A DNA stretch of 64,000 nt, taken from assembly GCF_002914525.1 (NCBI RefSeq), contig NZ_LODW01000116.1, positions 62,001-126,000 of the forward strand. Reading direction: 5' to 3'. This DNA comes from Rhizobium hidalgonense (GTDB lineage Bacteria > Pseudomonadota > Alphaproteobacteria > Rhizobiales > Rhizobiaceae). The notes under the pieces were generated by a model. It searched no databases and was not told where the DNA came from. It worked only from the letters and a program-made list of their open reading frames with translations. Position numbers and translations under genes: made by a program. Below are positions 25,226-33,224 of the stretch, in pieces; position 1 is the first letter of the stretch; the number at the start of each line of letters is the position of its first letter.

Positions 25226-25240
25226 TGATTATTTTTGTCA
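25226..25240 (-). promoter_or_regulatory. IRO-type iron box of the DUF2325-hmuQ operon
   Basis: TGA-TTATTTTTG-TCA fits the rhizobial IRO consensus TGA-N9-TCA recognised by RirA, in an AT-rich stretch about 90 bases before the DUF2325 start and just past the tonB stop. It predicts repression when iron is plentiful. The motif is short, so it needs experimental proof. Confidence 0.6.
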
Positions 25241-25242
25241 TA

Positions 25243-26556
25243 TTATCGCGGTGTCACCTCAACCGGAAAGGTATAAGTGCGCGAGGATCCGACCATATTG
25301 TCCGGCATAGCCGGAAGATTGCAGGAAGCCACCCTGCTAAGAGCGGCCCGATCCACTTCAGGCAAGCTTGACCCCCGGACGATGCCCGATGCCGTTATAT
25401 CGCCGCTGGGACTGATCGTGATGCGGACCGTTAAGCTGGCATGAGCGGTCCGATACCGCGCCTCCATCCGGTCGACGCAGCGGAATAATCGCGTCACAAG
25501 CCTGCCTCTGTAATTGGCTTCCGACACGCCGCCAGATCCATTCCTTCCACCCGAAGTGCGCGAATTCTCACTGGAGTTGGCGTCTACTTGCCCGTCTGCA
25601 GCGCCTCTGCGCGCCTCCTGTTTGGCATCCCCCTCCGAACCTTGGGCCTTTTTCGCCGGCTGTTTTCTTTCCACCGGCTTTATTTCAGCGGGCTTTTCCA
25701 GCTTCGGTTTCGGCTGCGGCTTCGCAATCTCTACCGGTTCCGGCTCAGGAGAAATCTCAGCCATCTCGACCGGCTTGATCTCCTCCCGCTTGGAGGGCAT
25801 GGCGGCCACCATCGGCGGCTGAGCTGATATTACCGGGGTCTCTACCGGCTGCTCGGGCACCACCGTTGACATCGGCTGTGCGACGGAAGTTTCCGCAGGC
25901 TTTTCCGATACAAGAACTTCCGGCTCCGCGGCCGTCATCGTCTCCGCTGACTGACGTGTAATCTCCTGCGTCGGTTGAACAGCCTCGACAGGCTCCGCAT
26001 CGGTCGCCTGGGCGGCCTGTACCTCCGCTGTCTCCACTGGTTTGACCTCATCCGGCTCGACAGCTTCTGGAACGATCTCTTCCTGTATCGTGACGTCGGT
26101 CTGGCCGGCTGCGCTCTGCTCGGCGTCGGAACTGCCGAGCATAACGACGCTGATCGCTTCGCCTGCTTCCATCAGCGTCTCGTCCGAGGGCATGGGCATA
26201 ATGGCGAGCAGCGCCGCGGCCAACGCCGCGTGGAAAATCACCGAGCCAACACACGTCAGCGCCACCCGCCGTCGCACCGCCTTCGGCTCGTCTTCCTGCT
26301 TCTCGACCGCCGCATCCATCGGCGGCGCGGGCGCGGGAGCGGCCGGTTCGGCTTTCGGATGGTCGGGAAAGGAAGCGATCTGCGAAAATCGCGTGTAGTG
26401 GATCACCGTCTCGCCGGCCGGCTGCCTCTGTACGTTGCGCAGTTCGGGAAGCTCGTGGCCGGGGTGCATGCCTGGTATATTGTCGTTCAGGCTGCTGTCG
26501 GCGTCCGCCTCCCCGATGAGCACCTGTCTCGATCTGGACTTCGCTGAAATCGCCAT
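25243..26556 (-). CDS. tonB: TonB energy-transducing protein
   Basis: 437 residues, longer than enterobacterial TonB. A cytoplasmic N-terminal extension of about 95 residues comes before the single membrane segment (VALTCVGSVIFHAALAAALLAIM). A long periplasmic linker rich in Glu, Pro, Val and Lys spans about 140-330, with repeats such as KPVE and EPVE. The C-terminal domain has YRGRLVTRLFRCVDRMEARYR and TVRITISPSGDI, ending in YTFPVEVTPR. It energises outer-membrane heme and siderophore receptors. It is divergent from hmuPSTUV, as known in R. leguminosarum. No exbB/exbD here. Confidence 0.9.
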   Translation of the reverse strand: MAISAKSRSRQVLIGEADADSSLNDNIPGMHPGHELPELRNVQRQPAGETVIHYTRFSQIASFPDHPKAEPAAPAPAPPMDAAVEKQEDEPKAVRRRVALTCVGSVIFHAALAAALLAIMPMPSDETLMEAGEAISVVMLGSSDAEQSAAGQTDVTIQEEIVPEAVEPDEVKPVETAEVQAAQATDAEPVEAVQPTQEITRQSAETMTAAEPEVLVSEKPAETSVAQPMSTVVPEQPVETPVISAQPPMVAAMPSKREEIKPVEMAEISPEPEPVEIAKPQPKPKLEKPAEIKPVERKQPAKKAQGSEGDAKQEARRGAADGQVDANSSENSRTSGGRNGSGGVSEANYRGRLVTRLFRCVDRMEARYRTAHASLTVRITISPSGDITASGIVRGSSLPEVDRAALSRVASCNLPAMPDNMVGSSRTYTFPVEVTPR

Positions 26557-26780
26557 TGTGTACGCCTCGGACAGCCGGAAACATGTCCGCCGGGGATCAT
26601 CCCCGGCGTTATCTTAGCCCTCGAAATGGAACTGATATCTGCGAGCGGGTGACGAGACCCTTCATGCATTCGCCGGCAGCCGGCCCGTCGCAGACCGGCC
26701 GCAAACCTCACCGTCATCATCTTCTCCGCCATTGTCGCGAACCGCCTCGATGCGGCCTCAAATCGGCAATCTCACAAACT

Positions 26781-26795
26781 TGACTTTATTAGTCT
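26781..26795. promoter_or_regulatory. Near-consensus iron box, likely for tonB
   Basis: TGA-CTTTATTAG-TCT differs from TGA-N9-TCA at one base. It lies in the AT-rich part of the divergent region about 225 bases before tonB and could serve either side. Confidence 0.4.
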
Positions 26796-26818
26796 TCTAT
26801 TGCGTCTTTAAAAAACTA

Positions 26819-26833
26819 TGAGTAAGAAAGTCA
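26819..26833 (+). promoter_or_regulatory. IRO-type iron box of hmuPSTUV
   Basis: TGA-GTAAGAAAG-TCA is an exact TGA-N9-TCA match, ending 61 bases before the hmuP start codon. It predicts iron-dependent repression by RirA. HmuP itself is an activator of hmu operons in some rhizobia. Confidence 0.6.
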
Positions 26834-26894
26834 AGATAATTGTCATCACAACCGGGGACCCTGATCCCCGGCCCCACGGAATTGCCAAACCGAA

Positions 26895-27077
26895 ATGATG
26901 GTGGAAAAGCCAGATAACTTTAAGCACGCGCCGCTGCAGAGCGAGCCTGCGCCGCAGCACCGGACCGTCGAAAGCGCGGATCTTTTCCGCGGCACGAACG
27001 AGATCATGATCAGACATGACGGCTTGCTCTATCGCCTGAAGATCACCCGTCAGGGCAAGCTCATTCTCAATAAATAG
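26895..27077 (+). CDS. hmuP: HmuP/HemP hemin uptake regulatory protein
   Basis: 60 residues, nearly all the HemP family signature: RTVESADLFRGTNEIMIRHDGLLYRLKITRQGKLILNK. Family members are required for expression or function of heme uptake, and in Bradyrhizobium HmuP acts as a transcriptional co-activator. It is first in the operon, ending 8 bases before hmuS. Two adjacent ATG codons (26895, 26898) are possible starts. Confidence 0.9.
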   Translation: MMVEKPDNFKHAPLQSEPAPQHRTVESADLFRGTNEIMIRHDGLLYRLKITRQGKLILNK

Positions 27078-27085
27078 GGTAAGAC

Positions 27086-28135
27086 ATGACCGAGCAGACA
27101 AGACCGACGCCAGCCGAAATCCGTGCGTTTCGCGCCGAAAATCCGAAGATGCGCGAGCGCGAGATCGCCGCCCAGCTGAAGATCTCGGAGGCGGCCCTCG
27201 TCGCCGCCGAAACCGGCATCAGCGTGACCCGCATCGACGGCAGCGCGACAAAACTTCTCGAACGCGTGGCCGGCCTCGGCGAAGTGATGGCGCTGTCGCG
27301 CAATGAAAGTGCCGTGCATGAAAAGATCGGCATCTTCGAAAACATCAAATCAGGCGCACAGGCCGCAATCGTTCTCGGCGAGAATATCGACCTGCGCATC
27401 TTCCCGAGCCGCTGGGAACATGGTTTTGCCGTCTCAAAACAGGATGGCGATCAGGTGCGCCTCAGCCTGCAATATTTCGACAAGGCCGGCACTGCCGTGC
27501 ACAAGGTGCACCTGCGCCCGAATTCGAATGTGGAAGCCTATCACGCGATCGTCGCCGAGCTGAAACTTGAAGACCAGTCGCAGGACTTGGTCGAGGCCAG
27601 GGTCTCGAATGCCGTCGACGAAGCCGCCGATGTCAGCCGCGACGAGCTGCGCGACAATTGGAGCAAGCTCACCGATACCCACGAGTTCTTCGGCATGCTG
27701 AAGCGGCTGAAGATCGGCCGTCAGGCGGCCATCCGCAACGTCGGCGACGATTATGCCTGGAAGCTCGACGACACCGCGACGGCTGAGATGATGCACGCCT
27801 CGGTGAAGTCAGGCCTGCCGATCATGTGCTTCGTCGCCAATGACGGCATCGTCCAGATCCATTCCGGCCCGATCTTCAACGTGCAAACGATGGGCCCGTG
27901 GATCAACATCATGGACCCGACCTTCCACCTGCATCTGCGCCAGGATCACATCGCCGAGACCTGGGCCGTGCGCAAGCCGACCAAGGACGGCCACGTGACC
28001 TCGCTGGAGGCTTACAATGCCGATGGCGAGATGATCATCCAGTTCTTCGGCAAGCGGCAGGAAGGCTCCGACGAGCGCGCCGAATGGCGCGGGATCATGG
28101 AAAACCTACCGCGCGCAGCAAGCGTGGCAGCATAA
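27086..28135 (+). CDS. hmuS: Hemin-degrading/heme-trafficking protein HmuS
   Basis: 349 residues, the usual HmuS/HemS length, with two tandem halves of the ChuS/HemS fold. It begins TPAEIRAFRAENPKMREREIAAQLKISEAALVAA in typical fashion and has the C-terminal PWINIMDPTFHLHLRQDHIAETWAVRKPT segment. The cytoplasmic protein accepts imported heme and in relatives degrades it. Located between hmuP and hmuT. Together with the HmuQ-like enzyme at 24.1 kb, the strain would have two unrelated heme-handling proteins. Confidence 0.92.
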   Translation: MTEQTRPTPAEIRAFRAENPKMREREIAAQLKISEAALVAAETGISVTRIDGSATKLLERVAGLGEVMALSRNESAVHEKIGIFENIKSGAQAAIVLGENIDLRIFPSRWEHGFAVSKQDGDQVRLSLQYFDKAGTAVHKVHLRPNSNVEAYHAIVAELKLEDQSQDLVEARVSNAVDEAADVSRDELRDNWSKLTDTHEFFGMLKRLKIGRQAAIRNVGDDYAWKLDDTATAEMMHASVKSGLPIMCFVANDGIVQIHSGPIFNVQTMGPWINIMDPTFHLHLRQDHIAETWAVRKPTKDGHVTSLEAYNADGEMIIQFFGKRQEGSDERAEWRGIMENLPRAASVAA

Positions 28136-28146
28136 GGATCAGTGCG

Positions 28147-29076
28147 ATGACGATGCGTAACAATCTGCGCCGGATCCGCCCGTGGCAGCTGGCGCAGACG
28201 GCGGCCGTCATGGCACTGCCGCTGATCCCCGCCACGCCGGCAGTCAAAGGCTTCGCCTTCGTCCCTGCCGCCCACGCCGAGGAAAAGAAGCTCGACACGT
28301 CGCGCCTGGTTTCGGTCGGCGGTGACATCACCGAGATCATCTATGCGCTCGACGAGGAAAATCGGCTGATCGCCCGCGACACGACGAGCCTCTATCCGGA
28401 GGCGGCGCTGAAGCTGCCTAATGTCGGTTACATGCGCGCGCTTTCGCCGGAAGGCATCCTGGCCATGAACCCGACCGCGATCATCGCTGTCGAAGGTTCC
28501 GGGCCGCCGGAGGCGCTGACCGTGCTGAAGAATGCCAGCGTGCCCTTCGAGACCGTGCCGAACACCTTTACCCGCGACGGGATCGTCGCCAAGATCGACC
28601 GAGTCGGCGCGCTGCTCGGCGTGCCCGACAAGGCGAAGGCGCTTGAAGAAAAGGTCGCGGCCGATCTCGACGCGGCGATTGCCGATGCCGAAAAGCGTCC
28701 GGAGGCCGAGCGCAAGCGCGTTCTCTTCATCCTCAGCGCCCAGAACGGCCGGATCATGGCATCGGGCACCGGCACGGCGGCCGATGGCATCGTTAAGCTC
28801 GCCGGCGCCGTCAACGCCGTCGGCGTCTTCCCGGGCTACAAGCCGCTGACGGACGAGGCGATCATCGAAGCCAAGCCCGACATCATCCTGATGATGAACC
28901 GCGGCGATGGCGCCGGCACCAAGAACGAGGACCTGCTGGCGCAGCCGGCGATCGCGCTGACGCCGGCCGGAGAGAAGAAAGCGATCATCCGCATGGACGG
29001 CGTTTACCTGCTCGGCTTCGGTCCACGCACGGCCGCCGCCGCGCGTGAACTCAACACGGCGATCTATGGGGGCTGA
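28147..29076 (+). CDS. hmuT: Heme ABC transporter periplasmic binding protein
   Basis: 309 residues. A long signal peptide ends at AHA near residue 45, then a class III (FepB/BtuF-like) binding fold: RLVSVGGDITEIIYAL, VGYMRALSPEGILAMNPTAII with the conserved Tyr region, and DGIVKLAGAVNAVGVFPGYKPL. Binds heme in the periplasm and passes it to HmuUV. Start at ATG 28147, after AAGGA. It lies 11 bases after hmuS. Confidence 0.92.
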   Translation: MTMRNNLRRIRPWQLAQTAAVMALPLIPATPAVKGFAFVPAAHAEEKKLDTSRLVSVGGDITEIIYALDEENRLIARDTTSLYPEAALKLPNVGYMRALSPEGILAMNPTAIIAVEGSGPPEALTVLKNASVPFETVPNTFTRDGIVAKIDRVGALLGVPDKAKALEEKVAADLDAAIADAEKRPEAERKRVLFILSAQNGRIMASGTGTAADGIVKLAGAVNAVGVFPGYKPLTDEAIIEAKPDIILMMNRGDGAGTKNEDLLAQPAIALTPAGEKKAIIRMDGVYLLGFGPRTAAAARELNTAIYGG

Positions 29077-29121
29077 TCATGGCCCCTGTCGCAAGCCATG
29101 GAACGAGGGCGACACTTCCCG

Positions 29122-30189
29122 ATGGCAGAGATCCGCGCAAGCCGGCAGGCAGGCGACAGAACCCGGCTCGCCTTGCTGGCGATCGCCCTGCTCGCCGCCG
29201 GCTCGATCTTCGCAATGCTGTTTTCGGTGACGACGGGCGCCTCGGATGCCTCGATCCTCGACGTCATCGCCAATATGGCCGGCTCCGAGGCAGCGCTCAG
29301 CACGCGTGACCGGATCATCATCTTCGATATCCGCCTGCCCCGCGCGATCCTCGGCTTCCTGATCGGCGCCTCGCTGGCCGTCTCCGGCACGGTGATGCAG
29401 GGCCTGTTCCGCAACCCGCTCGCCGATCCCGGCCTCGTCGGCGTCTCCTCCGGCGCAAGCCTCGGTGCAGTCACCATCATCGTGCTCGGCGGCGGCCTTG
29501 CGGCTCCGCTTCAGGCACTTCTGGGCATCTACGCCCTGCCGGCCGCCGCCTTTAGCGGCGGCCTCGTCACGACGCTGCTCCTCTACAGGATCGCCACCCG
29601 TCACGGCCAGACCTCGGTGGCGACGATGCTGCTTGCCGGCATCGCGCTCGGCGCGCTCGCGCTGGCGCTCACCGGCCTGCTGATCTACATGGCCAACGAC
29701 CAGCAGCTGCGCGACCTGACGTTCTGGAGCATGGGTTCACTGGCCGGCGCCACATGGACGAAGATCGCCGCCGCCGCCCCGATCATCCTGTTGTCCTTCA
29801 TCGCCCTGCCCTTCATGGCCCGCGGCCTCAATGCCATCACGCTCGGCGAGGCCGCCGCCTTTCATATGGGCGTGCCGGTGCAGCGCCTGAAGAATATCGC
29901 GATCATCGGTGTCGCAGCGGCAACCGGCGCCTCCGTCGCCGTCAGCGGTGGCATTGGTTTCGTCGGCATCGTCGTGCCGCATATCCTGCGCATGGCGGTC
30001 GGCCCGGACCATCGTTTCCTGCTGCCGGCCGCAGCGCTGCTCGGCGGCTCGCTGCTGATCTTTGCGGACGTGCTCGCCCGCACCCTGGTTGCCCCGGCCG
30101 AACTGCCGATCGGCATTATCACCGCGGCGGTCGGCGGGCCGTTCTTTCTGTGGATCCTGCTGAAGCAGCGTTCGCGCCTTGCCCTGTGA
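29122..30189 (+). CDS. hmuU: Heme ABC transporter permease
   Basis: FecCD-family permease of 355 residues with nine or ten membrane segments. RLPRAILGFLIGASLAVSG and GLFRNPLADPGLVGVSSGA are the family's diagnostic segments, and GGIGFVGIVVPHILR the conserved G-F-V/I-G-L-x-x-P-H loop. Start chosen at ATG 29122, where GAGG lies upstream; an in-frame ATG at 29098 would add eight residues without a ribosome site. Works with HmuV. Confidence 0.9.
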   Translation: MAEIRASRQAGDRTRLALLAIALLAAGSIFAMLFSVTTGASDASILDVIANMAGSEAALSTRDRIIIFDIRLPRAILGFLIGASLAVSGTVMQGLFRNPLADPGLVGVSSGASLGAVTIIVLGGGLAAPLQALLGIYALPAAAFSGGLVTTLLLYRIATRHGQTSVATMLLAGIALGALALALTGLLIYMANDQQLRDLTFWSMGSLAGATWTKIAAAAPIILLSFIALPFMARGLNAITLGEAAAFHMGVPVQRLKNIAIIGVAAATGASVAVSGGIGFVGIVVPHILRMAVGPDHRFLLPAAALLGGSLLIFADVLARTLVAPAELPIGIITAAVGGPFFLWILLKQRSRLAL

Positions 30190-30211
30190 GCGACGTTGCA
30201 ATGGTGTTCAG

Positions 30212-31006
30212 ATGATCGAAGTTTCCGGCGTCTCGGTGCGCCTTTCCGGCAAGGCCATCATCAACGACGTCGCCTTCACGGCAAAATCAGGCGAGCTGAC
30301 GGCGATCGCCGGGCCGAACGGCTCCGGCAAGACGACGACGATGAAGGCCATCTCCGGCGAACTCGGCTATGAGGGCTCGGTGCGCATCGGCGGCGATGAG
30401 GTGCGAGGGCTGAAACCCTGGCAGCTTGCCGCCATCCGCGGCGTGCTGCCGCAGGCAAGCACCATCTCCTTTCCCTTCACCGTGCGCGAGATCGTCCGCA
30501 TGGGCCTGACATCGGGCCTCAACCTCAATCCCGACAAGGCCGAGCAGACGGCGGCAGCAGCCCTTGCCTCGGTCGACCTCACCGGCTTCGAAGGCCGTTT
30601 TTATCAGGAGCTCTCCGGCGGCGAACAGCAGCGGGTGCAGCTTGCCCGCGTGCTCTGCCAGATCGCCGCGCCCGTGGTCGACGGCAAGCCCTGCTGGCTG
30701 CTGCTCGACGAGCCGGTCTCGAGCCTCGACATCAGCCACCAACTGACCATCATGACGCTTGCCCGTAATTTCTGCCAACGCGGCGGCGGCGTCATCGCCG
30801 TCATGCATGATCTCAACCTGACGGCGCTTTTTGCCGACCGCATCGTGCTGATGAAATCCGGCCGCCTCGCCGCCGCCGGCAGTATTGGTGACGTGCTTAC
30901 GGACGAAACGATGCTGTCGGTGTTCGGCTGCGCGCTCAGGATCAACCAGGTGCCGGCCGACGGCACGCCCTTTGTGCTCGCCCACAGCGCCGTTTCCCAG
31001 GCCTGA
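30212..31006 (+). CDS. hmuV: Heme ABC transporter ATPase
   Basis: 264 residues. Walker A GPNGSGKTT near residue 36, Q-loop LPQAST, signature LSGGEQQRVQLA, Walker B CWLLLDEPVSSLD, H-loop VMHDLN. This is the standard ATPase of FecCD-type importers. Start at MIEVSGVSV, 22 bases after hmuU ends; the longer frame to 30179 would overlap hmuU and looks non-coding. Last gene of hmuPSTUV. Confidence 0.92.
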   Translation: MIEVSGVSVRLSGKAIINDVAFTAKSGELTAIAGPNGSGKTTTMKAISGELGYEGSVRIGGDEVRGLKPWQLAAIRGVLPQASTISFPFTVREIVRMGLTSGLNLNPDKAEQTAAAALASVDLTGFEGRFYQELSGGEQQRVQLARVLCQIAAPVVDGKPCWLLLDEPVSSLDISHQLTIMTLARNFCQRGGGVIAVMHDLNLTALFADRIVLMKSGRLAAAGSIGDVLTDETMLSVFGCALRINQVPADGTPFVLAHSAVSQA

Positions 31007-31017
31007 CCGCCGCCGGC

Positions 31018-31042
31018 GGAACTTTTGATCGTCCGGCACGTT
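31018..31042 (+). promoter_or_regulatory. EcfG-type promoter for the DUF883/holin-like pair
   Basis: GGAAC (31018-31022), 16 bases, CGTT (31039-31042), matching the EcfG/RpoE2 consensus. It begins 11 bases after the hmuV stop and lies about 110 bases before the DUF883 start codon. Confidence 0.65.
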
Positions 31043-31153
31043 TTTCGGCAGTGATCTGGGTCAATGCCGGGCGATATAATTCATGCAACGGACGATGGTG
31101 ACCCAGGTGCGAATTAGGCGGGCTTGCGCGCGCCCCAGCCAATGGAGACAGCC

Positions 31154-31498
31154 ATGAGCTATTCGATTTTCCAGTCCAGCCGCAGCCGCCGCAACGGTAC
31201 TTTCCACAATTTAGAATCCGGCATCGAGGAGCAGATCGAGGCGCTGCGCGACGAGCTCGCGGAACTGACCCGACTCGTCGGCAAGAGTTCGCGCCACCAG
31301 GGCGAAAAAATTCGCAGCCAGGCCGGCGTCGGATATGAAGAACTGCTCGGCCGCAGCGAGGATCTGCTACGCGAATTGCAGCGCGGCTATGAACTCGGCA
31401 CGACGGAAATGCGCGAGACCGTGCGCAAACATCCGCTGGCAACCATCGGCGCTGCAGCCGTCTTCGGCCTGGCCATCGCCTTCCTCGCCCGCCGCTGA
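31154..31498 (+). CDS. DUF883 (ElaB/YqjD-like) protein
   Basis: 114 residues. A charged helical region over about 20-85, rich in Glu, Arg and Leu, is followed by a C-terminal membrane anchor TIGAAAVFGLAIAFLARR, as in YqjD/ElaB, which bind ribosomes at the membrane in stationary-phase E. coli. Start at ATG 31154, where GGAGA precedes it. An EcfG-type promoter upstream fits stress induction. Forms a pair with the next membrane protein, similar to yqjD-yqjE. Confidence 0.82.
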   Translation: MSYSIFQSSRSRRNGTFHNLESGIEEQIEALRDELAELTRLVGKSSRHQGEKIRSQAGVGYEELLGRSEDLLRELQRGYELGTTEMRETVRKHPLATIGAAAVFGLAIAFLARR

Positions 31499-31507
31499 GG
31501 AAGCGCG

Positions 31508-31909
31508 ATGCTCTCGATCCTCAGCCTCGTAACGGGCGCAAGCGTGCACCGAACCGTTGCACGCGCCAAGCGCAATAGCATCTTCATCGCGCTCGCAGCG
31601 CTTTTTCTCCTCACCGCCTACGCGCTGGCTGTCACAGCAGGCGCCATCTGGCTCGCTCGCATCTACGGCGCGTTCGGCGCCGTTCTCTTCCTCGCCGTCT
31701 GCGCGCTGTTGATCGCCATCATCGCGCTGGTGGTAATGGCGGTCATGAATGCCCGGGATAAACGTCGCGCCCGCGAGCGCCGTGCGGCGATGGAATCTAT
31801 GGCAACTGTCGGCCTCGGCCTCATCCGCGCCCAGCCGCTCCTGACCGCCGGCGTGCTGGCGGCCATCGTCGCGGCCAATCTGGTGGGGTCGAAGCGGGAG
31901 GAAGACTAG
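31508..31909 (+). CDS. Phage-holin-like (YqjE-type) membrane protein
   Basis: 133 residues. Two membrane segments near residues 26-50 and 55-80, a basic Arg/Ala stretch (NARDKRRARERRAAM), and a third hydrophobic end segment. Resembles Phage_holin_3_6/YqjE family proteins, which commonly follow DUF883 genes. Starts 9 bases after the DUF883 stop, with GAGG upstream. The name does not imply a phage origin. Confidence 0.75.
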   Translation: MLSILSLVTGASVHRTVARAKRNSIFIALAALFLLTAYALAVTAGAIWLARIYGAFGAVLFLAVCALLIAIIALVVMAVMNARDKRRARERRAAMESMATVGLGLIRAQPLLTAGVLAAIVAANLVGSKREED

Positions 31910-31951
31910 GGGTGCAGATCGCTCCCTGATACGGAGCACCCACCTCTCTTC

Positions 31952-32085
31952 CTCATTTCTGTGCCTGTCACAGGAATCCAGCACGGCGCGTCCGCGCCGT
32001 GCGTAACTCCATACGTCCTTCAAAGTAGTCTCTCGCGCCCAAGGACTTAGGCGCACTGGATTCCTGTGACAGGCACAGAAATGAG
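31952..32085. repeat. 134-bp inverted-repeat element with nested hairpin
   Basis: Perfect 30-bp inverted arms (31952-31981 and 32056-32085) enclose 74 bases. A second palindrome, GCACGGCGCG with CGCGCCGTGC around TC, begins where the left arm ends (31981-32002). The structure would fold into a branched hairpin in DNA or RNA. It lies between the convergent holin-like and ecfG genes and codes for nothing. It resembles rhizobial palindromic intergenic elements or small MITEs; it may also stop transcription from both sides. Confidence 0.75.
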
Positions 32086-32196
32086 AGGTGAGTCCCCGAA
32101 TGGCAACGCATCCGCGGATTCTGGTCCTTCCCCGCGGCAAAGACCGAGAGGCCGGCGCCCCAAGGGCAACCGGCCTTCCTCGCAATTATAACTTTC

Positions 32197-32754
32197 TCAG
32201 AACGCAAACGCCTTCGAGGTCAGCGGCGCGGACGTTGCATCCGGGCCGAAATCGGCCTCGCCTGATATCTGCAGCAACTCCTGCAGGCGCTGGCGGGCGC
32301 GGTTGACGCGGCTCTTGATGGTGCCGACCGCGCAGCCGCAGATTTCGGCGGCTTCCTCGTAGGAAAAACCCGAGGCGCCGACGAGGATGATCGCCTCGCG
32401 CTGATCCGGCGGCAACTGGTCGAGCGCCTTCTTGAAGTCCTGCAGATCCAGCGCGCCGTATTGCGAGGGGTGCATCGCCATCGATTCTGTGAACAGCCCG
32501 TCGCTGTCCTGGATTTCGCGGCCGCTCTTGCGCATCTGGCTATACAGTTCATTACGCAGGATCGTGAAGAGCCAGGCCTTCATATTGGTGCCCATCTCGA
32601 AATGATCCTGTTTGGCCCAGGCCTTCATGATGGTGTCCTGGACGAGATCGTCGGCACGATCGTGCCGCCCGATGAGCGAAATTGCAAAGGCGCGGAGACT
32701 TGGGAGGGCCGCCAGCAATTCCCGCTTGAAGCTGGGTTGCGCTTTATCTTCCAT
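32197..32754 (-). CDS. ecfG: ECF sigma factor of the general stress response
   Basis: 185 residues with sigma2 (about 15-80: LPSLRAFAISLIGRHDRADDLVQDTIMKAWAKQDHF region) and sigma4 (about 115-165: DQREAIILVGASGFSYEEAAEICGCAVGTIKSRVNRAR region). This is an EcfG/RpoE2-type sigma, which directs RNA polymerase to GGAAC-N16/17-CGTT promoters. It starts 10 bases after nepR ends, in the nepR-ecfG operon, with phyR divergent. An EcfG-like site upstream of nepR suggests autoregulation. Sinorhizobium names it rpoE2. Confidence 0.93.
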   Translation of the reverse strand: MEDKAQPSFKRELLAALPSLRAFAISLIGRHDRADDLVQDTIMKAWAKQDHFEMGTNMKAWLFTILRNELYSQMRKSGREIQDSDGLFTESMAMHPSQYGALDLQDFKKALDQLPPDQREAIILVGASGFSYEEAAEICGCAVGTIKSRVNRARQRLQELLQISGEADFGPDATSAPLTSKAFAF

Positions 32755-32764
32755 GCGGACGATC

Positions 32765-32971
32765 CTATTCGGCCATCTTGGCAGAAGCCATCATTTCGGC
32801 ATGGTCGAGCTTTTCGAGAAGGTCGAGAAACCGGTCCGGGATCGCCTCCTCCTGCGCGGAGGTATAGAGCGACCGCAACCGGACGCCGATTTGATTGTTC
32901 GGGTCCAGGATGTCGCTTGCCCGCAGCTCCAGCTTGCGCTGATCGGCTGCTTCTTTCTTGCGTGTCGTCAT
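32765..32971 (-). CDS. nepR: Anti-sigma factor NepR
   Basis: 68 residues, the usual size. The core IGVRLRSLYTSAQEEAIPDRFLDLLEKLDHAE matches the NepR family's two helices, which bind EcfG or, under stress, PhyR. Start set at MTTRKKEAADQ, with GAGAAG upstream; alternatives at 33022 and 33040 would add a non-conserved N-terminus. It lies between the divergent phyR promoter and ecfG, in the standard order. Sinorhizobium calls it rsiA. Confidence 0.92.
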   Translation of the reverse strand: MTTRKKEAADQRKLELRASDILDPNNQIGVRLRSLYTSAQEEAIPDRFLDLLEKLDHAEMMASAKMAE

Positions 32972-33120
32972 CAATTCGTCTTCTCGCCGGTTGTCTGTTG
33001 GGGCGTGCATGGGGCTGATCATGATTTCAACCATCGACACCGACCCTTCGCCTGTCGCTGTCGCCGGGATTTTTTACTGCATGGGTCAAAACGCTACGCC
33101 CTTTCTTCGTCGGCTTGAAT

Positions 33121-33145
33121 AATGCGGCGCGACAAAAAAAGTTCC
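33121..33145 (-). promoter_or_regulatory. EcfG-like promoter of nepR-ecfG
   Basis: On the minus strand GGAAC (33145-33141), 16 bases, then CATT (33124-33121). It differs by one base from GGAAC-N16-CGTT and faces nepR-ecfG with a leader of roughly 140 bases. Confidence 0.5.
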
Positions 33146-33154
33146 TGCCGTTCC

Positions 33155-33179
33155 GGAACTTTTTTAGCAAGGCGACGTT
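33155..33179 (+). promoter_or_regulatory. EcfG-type promoter of phyR
   Basis: GGAAC (33155-33159), 16 bases, CGTT (33176-33179): an exact match, 46 bases before phyR. Its start lies 9 bases from the opposing nepR promoter's GGAAC. Confidence 0.75.
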
Positions 33180-33224
33180 AACCGCTCATTGGACCAATGA
33201 CCGGCCTGCATACGGGAGCCCTTA

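Larger units (their letters stand above)
26557..26894. other. Divergent tonB-hmuP control region
   Basis: A 338-base gap holding the promoters of tonB (leftward) and hmuPSTUV (rightward). The AT-rich centre at 26770-26850 has one exact and one near IRO box. The tonB start has GAGG before it. No gene is seen inside. Confidence 0.6.

Noticed and set aside
31508..31909. Prophage remnant suggested by the holin-like name
   Set aside because: The YqjE-type protein with DUF883 is a normal chromosomal pair, and no other phage gene is near.
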